Source: JBDTDV01 sp039922875
GTDB taxonomy: Bacteria; Actinomycetota; Actinomycetes; Actinomycetales; Microbacteriaceae
Length of the DNA stretch: 64,000 bases
NCBI GenBank assembly: GCA_039922875.1
Contig: JBDTDV010000016.1
Location: 62,001-126,000 of the forward strand
Reading direction: 5' to 3'
A model generated the notes under the pieces. It had not been told where the DNA came from. It worked only from the letters and a program-made list of their open reading frames with translations, and ran no database searches. Below are positions 33,559-41,987 of this stretch, piece by piece (position 1 is the first letter of the stretch; every line of letters starts with the position of its first letter). A program made the position numbers and the translations under genes.

Positions 33559-34929
33559 GTGGTAGATCCGACTGAGCAGGTCGTGTTGGCAGACGAATCT
33601 GTGATTGCCGGACTGGACTATTGGCGAACGCTTCCCATTAAGCAGCAACCGGCCTGGCCCGATGCCGTCGCCGTCGCGGCGGCATCGGCGGAGATCGCCT
33701 CCCTACCACCGTTGGTCTTCGCGGGAGAGGTTGATCTGCTACGCCAGCGTCTGGCGAGCGCCGCGGCTGGCCATGCCTTCGTCCTGCAAGGCGGCGACTG
33801 CGCCGAGACCTTCGCGGGCGCCACCGCCGATCAGATCCGCGACCGGGTGAAGACCGTGCTGCAAATGGCAATCGTGCTCACCTATGGCGCCTCGCTGCCG
33901 ATCGTCAAGATGGGCCGCATGGCCGGCCAGTTCGCCAAGCCACGGTCCAGCGACACGGAGACCCGCGGCGAAGTCACCTTGCCCGCCTACCGCGGCGATA
34001 TCGTCAACGGTTACGATTTCACCCCGGAGTCGCGCACCGCCGACCCACACCGCATGGTCCGCGGATACCACACCGCAGCGTCGACCTTGAACTTGATCCG
34101 CGCATTCACCCAGGGCGGATTCGCCGATCTGCGTCAAGTGCACAGCTGGAACCGGGGCTTCGCGGCGAATCCGGCGAACCAGCGCTACGAGGGCCTGGCT
34201 AGAGACATTGATCGGGCCATCAAGTTCATGGAAGCCGCGGGAGCGGACTTCGACGAGCTTCGGCGCGTCGAGTTCTTCAGCTGTCATGAAGGCCTGCTGA
34301 TGGACTACGAGCGTCCGATGACCCGGATCGACTCGCGGACCGGGACTCCTTACGACACCTCAGCGCACTTCTTGTGGATCGGTGAGCGTACCCGCGACCT
34401 CGACGGGGCCCATGTCGACTTCTTGTCCAGGGTCAGGAATCCGATCGGGGTGAAGCTCGGCCCAACTTCTACACCAGAGGACATGTTCCGTCTGGTCGAG
34501 AAGCTAGATCCGGTACGCGAGCCTGGCCGGCTCACCTTCATCACCAGGATGGGTGCCGCCAAGGTCCGGGATGCCCTGCCGCCGCTGTTAGAAGCGATCA
34601 AGTCGATCGAGGCGACGCCGTTGTGGATCACCGATCCGATGCACGGCAACGGGCTGACCACGCCGAACGGGTACAAGACCCGACGCTTCGGCGATGTCGT
34701 CGATGAGGTCAAGGGCTTCTTCGAAGCGCACCGGGATGCGGGGACCAACCCGGGCGGAATTCACGTCGAACTCACCGGTGACGACGTCACGGAGTGCCTT
34801 GGCGGTTCAGAGCACATTGACGAGGCGACCCTCGCCACCCATTACGAATCGCTGTGCGACCCACGGCTCAACCACATGCAGTCGCTGGAACTCGCCTTCC
34901 TATTGGCCGAAGAACTGGGCTCGCGCTAA
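33559..34929 (+). CDS. aroG: class II 3-deoxy-7-phosphoheptulonate synthase
   Basis: 456 residues, GTG start. Motifs of the plant-like class II DAHP synthases are clear: QGGDCAETFAGATADQIRDRVKTVLQMAIVL, GRMAGQFAKPRS, RVEFFSCHEGLLMDYE, VKLGPTSTPEDM, WITDPMHGNG and GGIHVELTGDDVTECLGG, with the metal Cys, His and Glu. It condenses PEP and erythrose-4-phosphate, the first step of aromatic amino acid synthesis. Its stop overlaps that of the convergent kinase gene by four bases, as expected of the mycobacterial aroG-pknL neighbourhood. Confidence 0.96.
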   Translation: MVDPTEQVVLADESVIAGLDYWRTLPIKQQPAWPDAVAVAAASAEIASLPPLVFAGEVDLLRQRLASAAAGHAFVLQGGDCAETFAGATADQIRDRVKTVLQMAIVLTYGASLPIVKMGRMAGQFAKPRSSDTETRGEVTLPAYRGDIVNGYDFTPESRTADPHRMVRGYHTAASTLNLIRAFTQGGFADLRQVHSWNRGFAANPANQRYEGLARDIDRAIKFMEAAGADFDELRRVEFFSCHEGLLMDYERPMTRIDSRTGTPYDTSAHFLWIGERTRDLDGAHVDFLSRVRNPIGVKLGPTSTPEDMFRLVEKLDPVREPGRLTFITRMGAAKVRDALPPLLEAIKSIEATPLWITDPMHGNGLTTPNGYKTRRFGDVVDEVKGFFEAHRDAGTNPGGIHVELTGDDVTECLGGSEHIDEATLATHYESLCDPRLNHMQSLELAFLLAEELGSR

Positions 34930-36872
34930 AGGCTGGCATGGATCGTCACCGTCGAGCCCGGCGCCACCTCGGTGCCGGACGCGGGATCGGTTGAGGAGAC
35001 GACCAGCCCTGGGGTGCCCCAGAACGGCTCGGGCAGGGCGGAGCTGACCTTCACAGTGAATCCGGCGGACTCCAGCGCCTTCTTGGCCGTGGCGACATTC
35101 TGTCCTCCGACATCGGGGACCGGAACCGGCTGCGGGCCGCGGGAAATCTGCAGAGCAAGCGTGTCGCCGGCCCGAACCGGCCCGTCCTTCTGCGGGACCG
35201 CCGAGATCACCAGACCCTTTTGGATGCCGTCGCTGTACTCTTGCGCGCCGGCTACGGCTTTCAAGCCGACCGCTTCCAGGGCCGCTGTGGCTTTATCCAC
35301 AGTGGCTGCGCTGACATCGGGAATCTGCCCGAGAGAGACCAGGAGATTGATTTTCGTGCCCTCGTGCGACGGCCCACCCTGGGAAAGATCGGCCGCAGTG
35401 CCGTCTTGCGCGGCCGAGACCACGATCCCGACCGGCACGGCGTCGGTGAATTGCTTGTCAACCGCGCCGACCTCGGCCTTCAGTCCGGTGATTGCGGCAC
35501 TCGCCGCATCTTGGGTCAGGCCAGCCAACACCGGCACCGTGATCGGTCTGGGGCCCTCGGAAACCCGTAGCGCGACGGTGGCACCCTTGTGCACCCGGCT
35601 GCCGGCTTCCGGATCGGTTCCGGTCACGAGTCCGGCGGCGATAGTCAGGCTGTACTCGGATTTCGTGGTGACGGTGAAGCCGAGCTTATTGAGCGCGGCG
35701 GTAGCCGCATCCGGGTGTTGCGAAACCAGGCTCGGTATCTGCACCTCCGCTCCCGGTCCCGAGCCGAAGTACCAGCCGGTTCCGCCGGCGACGCCGGCCA
35801 GGACGAGAATCAGCGCGAACAGCCACCAGCCCTTGCCGCGCCGTGCGGCAGACCGTTTGGTCAGGACCGAGACCGCATCATCCGGTTCCGGCTGGTCCCT
35901 GCCCGGCTCCTGCAGGCTGCGCCGGTCTGGCCGTTGGCGATCCGGGAAGAGCACCTCGGTCATCGCGACGGCGGTTCCGACCGGTGCGAGGACCCGGGTT
36001 GGCGCGAGCGCCGCCGTCTGATCTGGTGCGCGAAGCATCTTCTCGACCTCGACCAGCCGCGCCAGCATGACGCCGGCGTCGTGCGGGCGGTCATCCGGTT
36101 CCCGCGCGGTGGCCCACAGCACCAGTTCGTCGAACTCGGCCGGAATCTGCGGATTCTTGCTGCTCGGGGTCGGTACCGAGTCATTGGCGTGCTGATAGGC
36201 GATCTGCATCGGCTGCTCGCCCTGGAACGGCTGCTCGCCGGTGAGGATCTCATACATCATGATCCCGAGTGCGTAGATGTCGCTGCGGGTATCTGCGATG
36301 CCTCTGGTGACCAGCTCCGGCGAGAGGTAGGCGATTGTGCCCAACAGCGCCTGACCGGTGGCCGTGTTGGCGCTGGCCGCCCTGGCCAGGCCGAAGTCAC
36401 CGATCTTGATCCGACCATCATCGGCCAGCAGCACATTCTCCGGCTTGATGTCCCGGTGCACGATTCCGCCTCGGTGCGCCGCGGCCAAACCGCTGAGTAC
36501 TGCCTCCATGATGTCGAAAGTCTGGGCCGTGGTGAGTTTGCCGTAGTCCTTGAGCAGGTCGCGCAAGGTGATGCCAGGCAGGTACTCCATCACCAGGTAA
36601 GCCATATCCGAGTCCTGGCCCTGGTCGAAGACGCTGACCACGTTCGGATGCGCCAGTCGGGCGGCAGAGCGCGCCTCCTGCACGAAGCGGTTCTTGAAAT
36701 TCGTATCGTCGGAGAGATACCCGTGCATGATCTTGATGGCCACCCGGCGTTCCAGCCGCAGATCCGTAGCCAAATACACCGTCGCCATCCCACCACGGGC
36801 GATGCGGGACCGAACCTGGTATCGACCGTCGATGAGACGGCCGATCATCGGGTCGGTCTGGTTGGTGCTCAC
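34926..36872 (-). CDS. PASTA-domain Ser/Thr protein kinase (PknL-like position)
   Basis: 648 residues. The kinase domain (about 18-280) has a Gly-rich loop ARGGMATV, K47, HRDIKPEN with D141, DFG 159-161 and SPE 184-186. A single membrane helix spans about 349-369. Four PASTA repeats (about 376-648) are extracellular and would bind peptidoglycan fragments or lipid II. In mycobacteria the kinase at this place is PknL, which lacks PASTA repeats; the domain plan here is PknB-like. It follows a LysM protein gene by 67 bases on the same strand and faces a gene for an Rv2175c-like protein, a known PknL substrate. Confidence 0.94.
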   Translation of the reverse strand: MSTNQTDPMIGRLIDGRYQVRSRIARGGMATVYLATDLRLERRVAIKIMHGYLSDDTNFKNRFVQEARSAARLAHPNVVSVFDQGQDSDMAYLVMEYLPGITLRDLLKDYGKLTTAQTFDIMEAVLSGLAAAHRGGIVHRDIKPENVLLADDGRIKIGDFGLARAASANTATGQALLGTIAYLSPELVTRGIADTRSDIYALGIMMYEILTGEQPFQGEQPMQIAYQHANDSVPTPSSKNPQIPAEFDELVLWATAREPDDRPHDAGVMLARLVEVEKMLRAPDQTAALAPTRVLAPVGTAVAMTEVLFPDRQRPDRRSLQEPGRDQPEPDDAVSVLTKRSAARRGKGWWLFALILVLAGVAGGTGWYFGSGPGAEVQIPSLVSQHPDAATAALNKLGFTVTTKSEYSLTIAAGLVTGTDPEAGSRVHKGATVALRVSEGPRPITVPVLAGLTQDAASAAITGLKAEVGAVDKQFTDAVPVGIVVSAAQDGTAADLSQGGPSHEGTKINLLVSLGQIPDVSAATVDKATAALEAVGLKAVAGAQEYSDGIQKGLVISAVPQKDGPVRAGDTLALQISRGPQPVPVPDVGGQNVATAKKALESAGFTVKVSSALPEPFWGTPGLVVSSTDPASGTEVAPGSTVTIHASL

Positions 36873-36939
36873 CGTTCGAGTCTAGGTACGACCGCGTGGG
36901 CAAGCCCGGTAAAACACCGTGCGCGGGGCAGAGATTCTG

Positions 36940-37350
36940 TCAGGGCAGCACAAGTACTTGTCCCGGGATGATGATGCTCTCTGCGGATAGCCCGTTCGCG
37001 CGGAGCACGGCGGCGGTACTCAGCCCGTGAGAGGTCGCGATACCGCTGATGGTGTCACCCGCGGCGATCACGTATCGGTCGATGTCGGTGCCCGGTGCGT
37101 GGTCCGCTTCAGGCGGACTCAATACCAGAGTCTGGCCGGGCACGACGGGGCTGCGCCAGCTCAGTCCGTTCAAGACCAGGATCCGTGCGGTGGAGATTCC
37201 GAAACGTTCCGCGATCGCGTTGACCGTGTCAGAATCGGTCACCCGGTATTCCTGTACCTGGCTTTGCGCCTGGACACTCTCCCCGGTTTCCTTGGCTCGC
37301 CTGCGCCAAGGGGGTGTGTATCGGAACTCATCTCTGGCGAGAGACGTCAT
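36940..37350 (-). CDS. double LysM-domain protein
   Basis: 136 residues with two LysM repeats: EYRVTDSDTVNAIAERFGIS to VPGQTLVL, and RYVIAAGDTISGIATSHGLS to IIPGQVLVLP. LysM binds GlcNAc-containing glycans of peptidoglycan. No signal peptide is obvious in the first 35 residues (TPPWRRRAKETGES), so export is uncertain; a membrane anchor is also missing. It is the first gene of a likely LysM-kinase operon and could share wall sensing with the PASTA kinase (inference). The start may lie a few codons downstream. Confidence 0.88.
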   Translation of the reverse strand: MTSLARDEFRYTPPWRRRAKETGESVQAQSQVQEYRVTDSDTVNAIAERFGISTARILVLNGLSWRSPVVPGQTLVLSPPEADHAPGTDIDRYVIAAGDTISGIATSHGLSTAAVLRANGLSAESIIIPGQVLVLP

Positions 37351-37532
37351 GGTGGCCCCTCCTGCATTGCACCGACATCGCTGCTGTATTGGCCGCCACG
37401 CTGGCAGATCGCCGCCGGACAGTCAACGGTGTCGCCGCGCGTGGCGCAAATCGGATCGGCGTCGGGGAACCATCTCAAGCCGGGGATCCATCTCAAGATG
37501 CGCAGGATGCCGTGGCGTGCCAATCTAAAAGG
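37351..37532. promoter_or_regulatory. divergent promoter region, LysM-kinase versus Rv2175c-like gene
   Basis: 182 bases with no gene. They separate the LysM/kinase operon from the Rv2175c-like gene. AATCTAAAAGG lies directly before the GTG at 37533. It could be a -10 element of a leaderless transcript, because no proper Shine-Dalgarno spacing exists. A GGATCCATCTCAAG-type partial repeat (around 37475-37497) was noted. Confidence 0.4.
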
Positions 37533-37874
37533 GTGATTGATCAGGTAACGGCCCATGAGTGGCTGACTATCCCCGACCTCGTGGAAATTCTCGGCGTGGG
37601 CCCCAGCCGTGTCCGTAGGCTCATCGAAGAGCACCAACTCGCCGCGGTGCGAATCGACGGTGTCCTGCAGGTACCGGCGGTGTTCCTCAAAGACGACGAG
37701 CCGATCAGCGAACTGCGCGGTACGCTGATCCTGCTCGCCGATGCGGGGTTCACCGACGACGAAGCGGTGGCCTGGTTGTTAGAGCCGGAGGACAGCTTGG
37801 ATGCCGCGCCGATCGACGCCCTGAAGGCGGGCCGGAAGGCTGAGGTGCGCAGGGTCGCCCAGGCGCTGGGATAA
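37533..37874 (+). CDS. Rv2175c-like DNA-binding protein
   Basis: 113 residues from the GTG at 37533; upstream sequence in the same frame looks non-coding. An N-terminal HTH is seen in EWLTIPDLVEILGVGPSRVRRLIEEHQLAAVRIDGVLQVPAVFL. The C-terminal domain is GTLILLADAGFTDDEAVAWLLEPEDSL. It matches the Rv2175c family, whose mycobacterial member binds DNA and is phosphorylated by PknL. The location beside the kinase gene fits. Translation may be leaderless. Confidence 0.85.
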   Translation: MIDQVTAHEWLTIPDLVEILGVGPSRVRRLIEEHQLAAVRIDGVLQVPAVFLKDDEPISELRGTLILLADAGFTDDEAVAWLLEPEDSLDAAPIDALKAGRKAEVRRVAQALG

Positions 37875-37885
37875 GGCTGCGGCCG

Positions 37886-38998
37886 CTACGAATCCCGAGC
37901 GGTGACGCGGTCGGCAAGCGCGCGTAGGTGGCCGAGGACGATCGGATCCATTCCGGACACCGCTAAGGCCCGTTGGGCCTCCGCGACCTTTGTCGCGATC
38001 AACTGCTCCACCCGGTCACGCGCTCCACTGTCGAGGATCCTCTGCTGAGCGGCCCTGATGTCGGCATCGTCCAGACCTCGATCACCCAGTAACGCATCGA
38101 AATTCCGCTTGGCCGCACCGGAAAGCGCTTGCCTGGTGAGGGCCACGAGCACCGTCCGTTTACCCTCGCGTAGATCGTCGCCGGCCGGTTTACCGGTGAC
38201 CGAAGGATCGCCGAAGACGCCCAACAGATCGTCGCGGAGCTGGAAGGCGACGCCCAGTGGCAACCCGAACTCCCGCAGCCCCTCGCGCTGGGCTGCGCTG
38301 CGGCCGCCCAGCGACGCACCAAGCGCCAGCGGCGCCTCGACACTGTACTTGGCCGATTTGTAGACGATCACCCGGTGCGCGCGGGCCAGCATGTCCGCAT
38401 CCGGCTGCGTGCTCCAGGCCTGTTCCTCGAGAATGTCAAGGTATTGACCGGCGGTCACCTCGGTGCGCATCCGGTTGAACTCGGCTCGGGCGCTCAGCGC
38501 GCGGTCGCCGTCGCGGAGTTGAGCCAGCCCGGCATCGAGCGCTTCATCGCTCCAGCCGAGCAGGAGGTCGCCAAGCAGCAGTGCCGCCGCCTGACCGAAT
38601 CCGGCTGCGCTTCCGATGAACCCAGCCTCGCGGTGCACAGCTTCGAATCGGCGATGCGTGGAGGGCGCGCCACGGCGGGTGTCTGAGCTGTCGATGATGT
38701 CATCGTGGATCAGCGCGGCGGCGTGGAAGAGCTCCAGAGCGGTTGCGGCCTGAACGACCGCATCCAGTCCAGGCGACCACGACGCGGCCGGGTCATCTGC
38801 TGCCGATCCACCAACCGACCGCCAGCCCCAGTAGCAGAATTGGGCCCGGAATCGCTTTCCGCCGCTGAGAAAGTCCCTTGAGAAGTCGGTTAGAGGGGTG
38901 AGATCGGGGGTGATAGCAGCGAGAATGGAACTGCGGTCGGTGACGAACTTTTCGATCCGAGCGTTGACCAGTTCGACGAGTGTGTTGCTTTCGGCCAC
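37886..38998 (-). CDS. polyprenyl diphosphate synthase (IdsA-like)
   Basis: 370 residues. The first Asp-rich motif is DDIID (99-103) in ALIHDDIIDSSDTRRG and the second is FQLRDDLLGVFGD, both required for Mg-diphosphate binding. The chain condenses IPP with allylic diphosphates to GPP/FPP/GGPP; product length cannot be predicted securely. An idsA2 gene occupies the same place in mycobacteria. The products feed quinones, carotenoids or, after further elongation, the lipid carrier of wall synthesis. Confidence 0.92.
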   Translation of the reverse strand: MAESNTLVELVNARIEKFVTDRSSILAAITPDLTPLTDFSRDFLSGGKRFRAQFCYWGWRSVGGSAADDPAASWSPGLDAVVQAATALELFHAAALIHDDIIDSSDTRRGAPSTHRRFEAVHREAGFIGSAAGFGQAAALLLGDLLLGWSDEALDAGLAQLRDGDRALSARAEFNRMRTEVTAGQYLDILEEQAWSTQPDADMLARAHRVIVYKSAKYSVEAPLALGASLGGRSAAQREGLREFGLPLGVAFQLRDDLLGVFGDPSVTGKPAGDDLREGKRTVLVALTRQALSGAAKRNFDALLGDRGLDDADIRAAQQRILDSGARDRVEQLIATKVAEAQRALAVSGMDPIVLGHLRALADRVTARDS

Positions 38999-39075
38999 GT
39001 GGCTAGCCTAGCCACTAGACGAAGACTAGAATTGGTTTAGTAAACGCGTCGATCCCGAGACAGAGGGGGAACTGG

Positions 39076-39456
39076 ATGCCGCTTTCGGAACACGAGCAGC
39101 GCCTCCTCGAAGAGATGGAGCGCAGTCTCTATCACAACGAGGCCGATCACATCGCGACGGTCGGTGCCCCCAGGGGGCGTCCGCCGTATCGCTCTGTGGT
39201 CCTCGGCCTTCTCATCGCGATCCTCGGCGTGGCCGCGCTGGTGACTGGCGTCTGGATTCAGATCACCATTGTCGGTGTGGTCGGCTTCGTCGCCATGTTC
39301 GGCGGCGTTCTGTTGGCCATCACTCCGTCTAAGCGCTCAGCCCCGCCTCTCGGCGCCGCGCAGACCGGGCCGGGGGAGCGTAAGAATGCGCCCCACGCCG
39401 GATTCATGGACAAGCTCAATGAGCGTTGGGACAAGCGCCAAGACGGCCACAGTTGA
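39076..39456 (+). CDS. DUF3040 membrane protein
   Basis: 126 residues. The N-terminus MPLSEHEQRLLEEMERSLYH is the DUF3040 signature. Two membrane helices follow (SVVLGLLIAILGVAALVTGV and ITIVGVVGFVAMFGGVLLAI), then a charged tail with MDKLNERWDKRQ. The function is unknown; such proteins are widespread in actinobacteria and often lie near division genes. The ribosome site is CAGAGGGGGAA. A strong terminator follows at 39481. Confidence 0.9.
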   Translation: MPLSEHEQRLLEEMERSLYHNEADHIATVGAPRGRPPYRSVVLGLLIAILGVAALVTGVWIQITIVGVVGFVAMFGGVLLAITPSKRSAPPLGAAQTGPGERKNAPHAGFMDKLNERWDKRQDGHS

Positions 39457-39480
39457 TGCTGCGCGCCTAAATCCGCTATC

Positions 39481-39507
39481 GGGCCGATCGTTGATCGGCC
39501 CTTTTTT
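39481..39507 (+). terminator. rho-independent terminator after the DUF3040 gene
   Basis: A perfect 9-base stem GGGCCGATC (39481-39489) / GATCGGCCC (39493-39501), with loop GTT, is followed by six T residues (39502-39507). This is a textbook intrinsic terminator separating the DUF3040 gene from poxB. Confidence 0.93.
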
Positions 39508-39572
39508 GTGCCATCATCCGCCGAACGAGCGCAGGCTTTAGAAGCAAGCCGAAATGCGTCAGAGAGGATGAC

Positions 39573-41291
39573 ATGGTCACCGTCGCAGAAAATATGGTTT
39601 CAACCCTGCAGGAAAGTGGGATCACGCGTGTCTATGGGATCGCAGGCGATTCCCTGAACGGATTCACCGATGCCTTGCGCACCAGTCGTGTCGAGTGGAT
39701 CAACGTCAGGCACGAGGAGACTGCGGCATTCGCCGCCGCCGCAGAAGCCGGATTGACCGGGGAGCTTGCGGTGTGTGCGGGCAGCGCCGGCCCCGGCAAT
39801 CTCCACTTGATCAACGGCCTCTTCGACGCCCAGCGGTCTCGGGTTCCGGTGTTGGCGATCGCCGCCCATATTCCTAGTGATGAAATCGGCAGCGGCTACT
39901 TTCAGGAGACCCACCCACAGGACCTGTTCCGCGAATGCAGCGTATATGCCGAGCACGTCTCCAATACCGATCAGATGCCTCGAGTGCTGCGAATCGCCAT
40001 GCGGCAAGCACTGGAGAAGCGCGGGGTAGCGGTGCTCGTCCTTTCCGGTGACATCGCTTTGGCCGAGGTCTCAGATAATCGGGTCGATGCTGTCACGGCC
40101 ACCGCCTCTGTGACCGTGCCGGTGCAGCGGGAGATCATCCGCGCGGCCGAACTCCTGAACGCCGGCAATAAAGTGACAATCTTGGCCGGCGCCGGCGTGG
40201 CCGGGGCCCATGAACAGTTGTGTGCGATCGCTGAGGTGCTCAAGGCGCCGGTCGTACATGCCCTGCGCGGAAAGGAACACATCGACTACGACAACCAGTA
40301 CAACGTTGGTATGACGGGCCTGCTCGGCTTCGCTTCTGGTGCCCGCGCGATGGAAGGCTGCGACACGCTGCTGATGCTCGGTACCGACTTCCCGTACCAG
40401 CAGTTCTTCCCTGATGCCACCACGATCCAAATTGACATCCGCGGTGAGCAGCTGGGTAAGCGCACCCATCTGGATCATGCCATGGTCGGCGGCGTCAAGG
40501 AAACGATTGATGCATTACTGCCGCATATTCACCCGAAATCGGACCGAGCGCATCTGGACGGGATGCTCGATCATTACGACAAGACGCGCCGAAAGCTTGA
40601 TGAACTTGCCACACCGAGCAACGACTCAAGGCCGATTCATCCGCAATACCTGGCCCGACTCGTCGACGAGGCCGCTGCAGATGACGCCATCTTCATCCCG
40701 GATGTCGGTTCGCCGGTAATCTGGGCGGCGCGATACCTGACCATGAATGGCAGACGGCGGTTGATCGGCTCGTTCACCCACGGTTCGATGGCATCCGGAT
40801 TGATGCACGGCATCGGAGCGCAGGTATCGTACCCCGGCCGACAGGTCATCGCGCTGGCCGGTGACGGCGGCCTGACCATGATGCTCGGCGAACTGCTCAC
40901 GCTGGTGCAGTACGACCTTCCAGTGAAGCTGGTGGTCTTCAACAACTCATCGCTGAACTTCATCGAGTTGGAGATGAAGGCGGCCGGCTTCCTCCCCTGG
41001 GGGACCGGTCTGGATAATCCCGACTTCGCCGCGGTCGCGCGGGCAATGGGAATTCACGCCGTGCGGGTGGAGAAGTCCTCCGAACTACGGTCGGGGCTCG
41101 ACGAGGTGCTGGCGCACGATGGGCCGGCACTGATCGACGTCGTCACGCAACGGCACGAACTTGCGATGCCGCCCTCACTCACCGCCGCGCAGGTCAAAGG
41201 CTTCGCGCTCTACGCATTCCGCACGGTGATGTCTGGCCGAGGGGACGAGTTGGTCGATCTTGCTCGAACGAATTTCCGGCAGATTCTCTGA
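39573..41291 (+). CDS. poxB: pyruvate dehydrogenase (quinone) / pyruvate oxidase
   Basis: 572 residues. The ThDP-binding and catalytic Glu are in VRHEETAAFAAAAEA (HEE at 47-49). The FAD-domain strand VTILAGAGVAGAHEQL is present, and the ThDP/Mg motif runs from GDGGLTMMLGEL to FNNSSLNF (about 430-458). Family match is to PoxB, which oxidises pyruvate to acetate and CO2 while reducing menaquinone at the membrane, used in aerobic or stationary growth. The C-terminal segment RGDELVDLARTNFRQIL is consistent with the lipid-contacting tail. It is flanked by an upstream terminator and the mraZ promoter. Confidence 0.93.
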   Translation: MVTVAENMVSTLQESGITRVYGIAGDSLNGFTDALRTSRVEWINVRHEETAAFAAAAEAGLTGELAVCAGSAGPGNLHLINGLFDAQRSRVPVLAIAAHIPSDEIGSGYFQETHPQDLFRECSVYAEHVSNTDQMPRVLRIAMRQALEKRGVAVLVLSGDIALAEVSDNRVDAVTATASVTVPVQREIIRAAELLNAGNKVTILAGAGVAGAHEQLCAIAEVLKAPVVHALRGKEHIDYDNQYNVGMTGLLGFASGARAMEGCDTLLMLGTDFPYQQFFPDATTIQIDIRGEQLGKRTHLDHAMVGGVKETIDALLPHIHPKSDRAHLDGMLDHYDKTRRKLDELATPSNDSRPIHPQYLARLVDEAAADDAIFIPDVGSPVIWAARYLTMNGRRRLIGSFTHGSMASGLMHGIGAQVSYPGRQVIALAGDGGLTMMLGELLTLVQYDLPVKLVVFNNSSLNFIELEMKAAGFLPWGTGLDNPDFAAVARAMGIHAVRVEKSSELRSGLDEVLAHDGPALIDVVTQRHELAMPPSLTAAQVKGFALYAFRTVMSGRGDELVDLARTNFRQIL

Positions 41292-41297
41292 TCACCC

Positions 41298-41313
41298 CTC
41301 CACCACACTCCAC
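41298..41313 (-). promoter_or_regulatory. minus-strand GTGGAG pair (possible second MraZ box)
   Basis: CTCCAC at 41298-41303 and 41308-41313 read as two GTGGAG units on the minus strand at a 10-base period, just after the poxB stop. They have the same core and spacing as the plus-strand cluster at 41384-41409 but face the other way. This may be a second MraZ contact; it is an inference from pattern alone. Confidence 0.45.
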
Positions 41314-41375
41314 CAGCTGACTCCGTTACTTTCGGGGGCATTCGGGTAAACATTCTTCAGTTATGCCGTCATGTC

Positions 41376-41409
41376 GTGGATTTGTGGTGCATTGTGGAGT
41401 AAAGTGGAG
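41376..41409 (+). promoter_or_regulatory. MraZ operator repeats
   Basis: GTGGTG (41384), GTGGAG (41394) and GTGGAG (41404) recur at exact 10-base spacing, with a weaker GTGGAT at 41376. Direct repeats with a G-rich core and 10-base period upstream of mraZ are the known binding pattern of MraZ. They lie 39-64 bases before the mraZ start and suggest autoregulation of the division cluster. Confidence 0.8.
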
Positions 41410-41447
41410 TATCACGACAACCTTGGCCAAAAGAGTGGGGGACGCCA

Positions 41448-41879
41448 GTGTTTCTCGGCACCTATGCCCCCAAGCTCGATGAGAAGGGTCGGATCATCCT
41501 CCCGGCGAAATTCCGGGACGAGCTCGCATCCGGTGTCGTGATGACCAGGGGCCAGGAACACTGCCTCTACGTCTTCAGCCAGCGCGAGTTCGAAGCGTTG
41601 CACGAAAAGATCCGCCAGGCACCAGTGACCAGCAAGCAGGCCAGGGACTACCTGCGGGTGTTTCTGTCCGGAGCGAGCGCCGAGACCCCGGACAAGCAGC
41701 ATCGGGTTACCGTACCGGCGCCGCTGCGCAACTACGCCGGGCTGGAGCGCGAACTCATCGTCATCGGCGCCGGTAGTCGGGCCGAGATCTGGGATGCCGC
41801 GGCCTGGGAGACCTACCTGGCAGAGCAGGAAGCGACCTTCGCCAACACGACGGAGGAGGTGATCCCGGGACTCTTCTAG
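41448..41879 (+). CDS. mraZ: transcriptional regulator MraZ
   Basis: 143 residues, GTG start with GTGGGGGAC upstream. Two SpoVT-AbrB-like repeats are seen: FLGTYAPKLDEKGRIILPAKFRDEL and LSGASAETPDKQHRVTVPAPLRNYAGL, each with the D-x-x-x-R core. MraZ forms rings, binds direct repeats before its own gene and controls the dcw cluster. First gene of the cluster. Confidence 0.97.
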   Translation: MFLGTYAPKLDEKGRIILPAKFRDELASGVVMTRGQEHCLYVFSQREFEALHEKIRQAPVTSKQARDYLRVFLSGASAETPDKQHRVTVPAPLRNYAGLERELIVIGAGSRAEIWDAAAWETYLAEQEATFANTTEEVIPGLF

Positions 41880-41987
41880 CCCCTGGCGCCCGACTCCCAG
41901 CCATTTTTCGCCCTGACACACTTCCCCGGTGCCAGGTCGAAATGGATGGGGATCAGGCATCAGGAGCCGTGCGAAGAGCCGGAAGCC

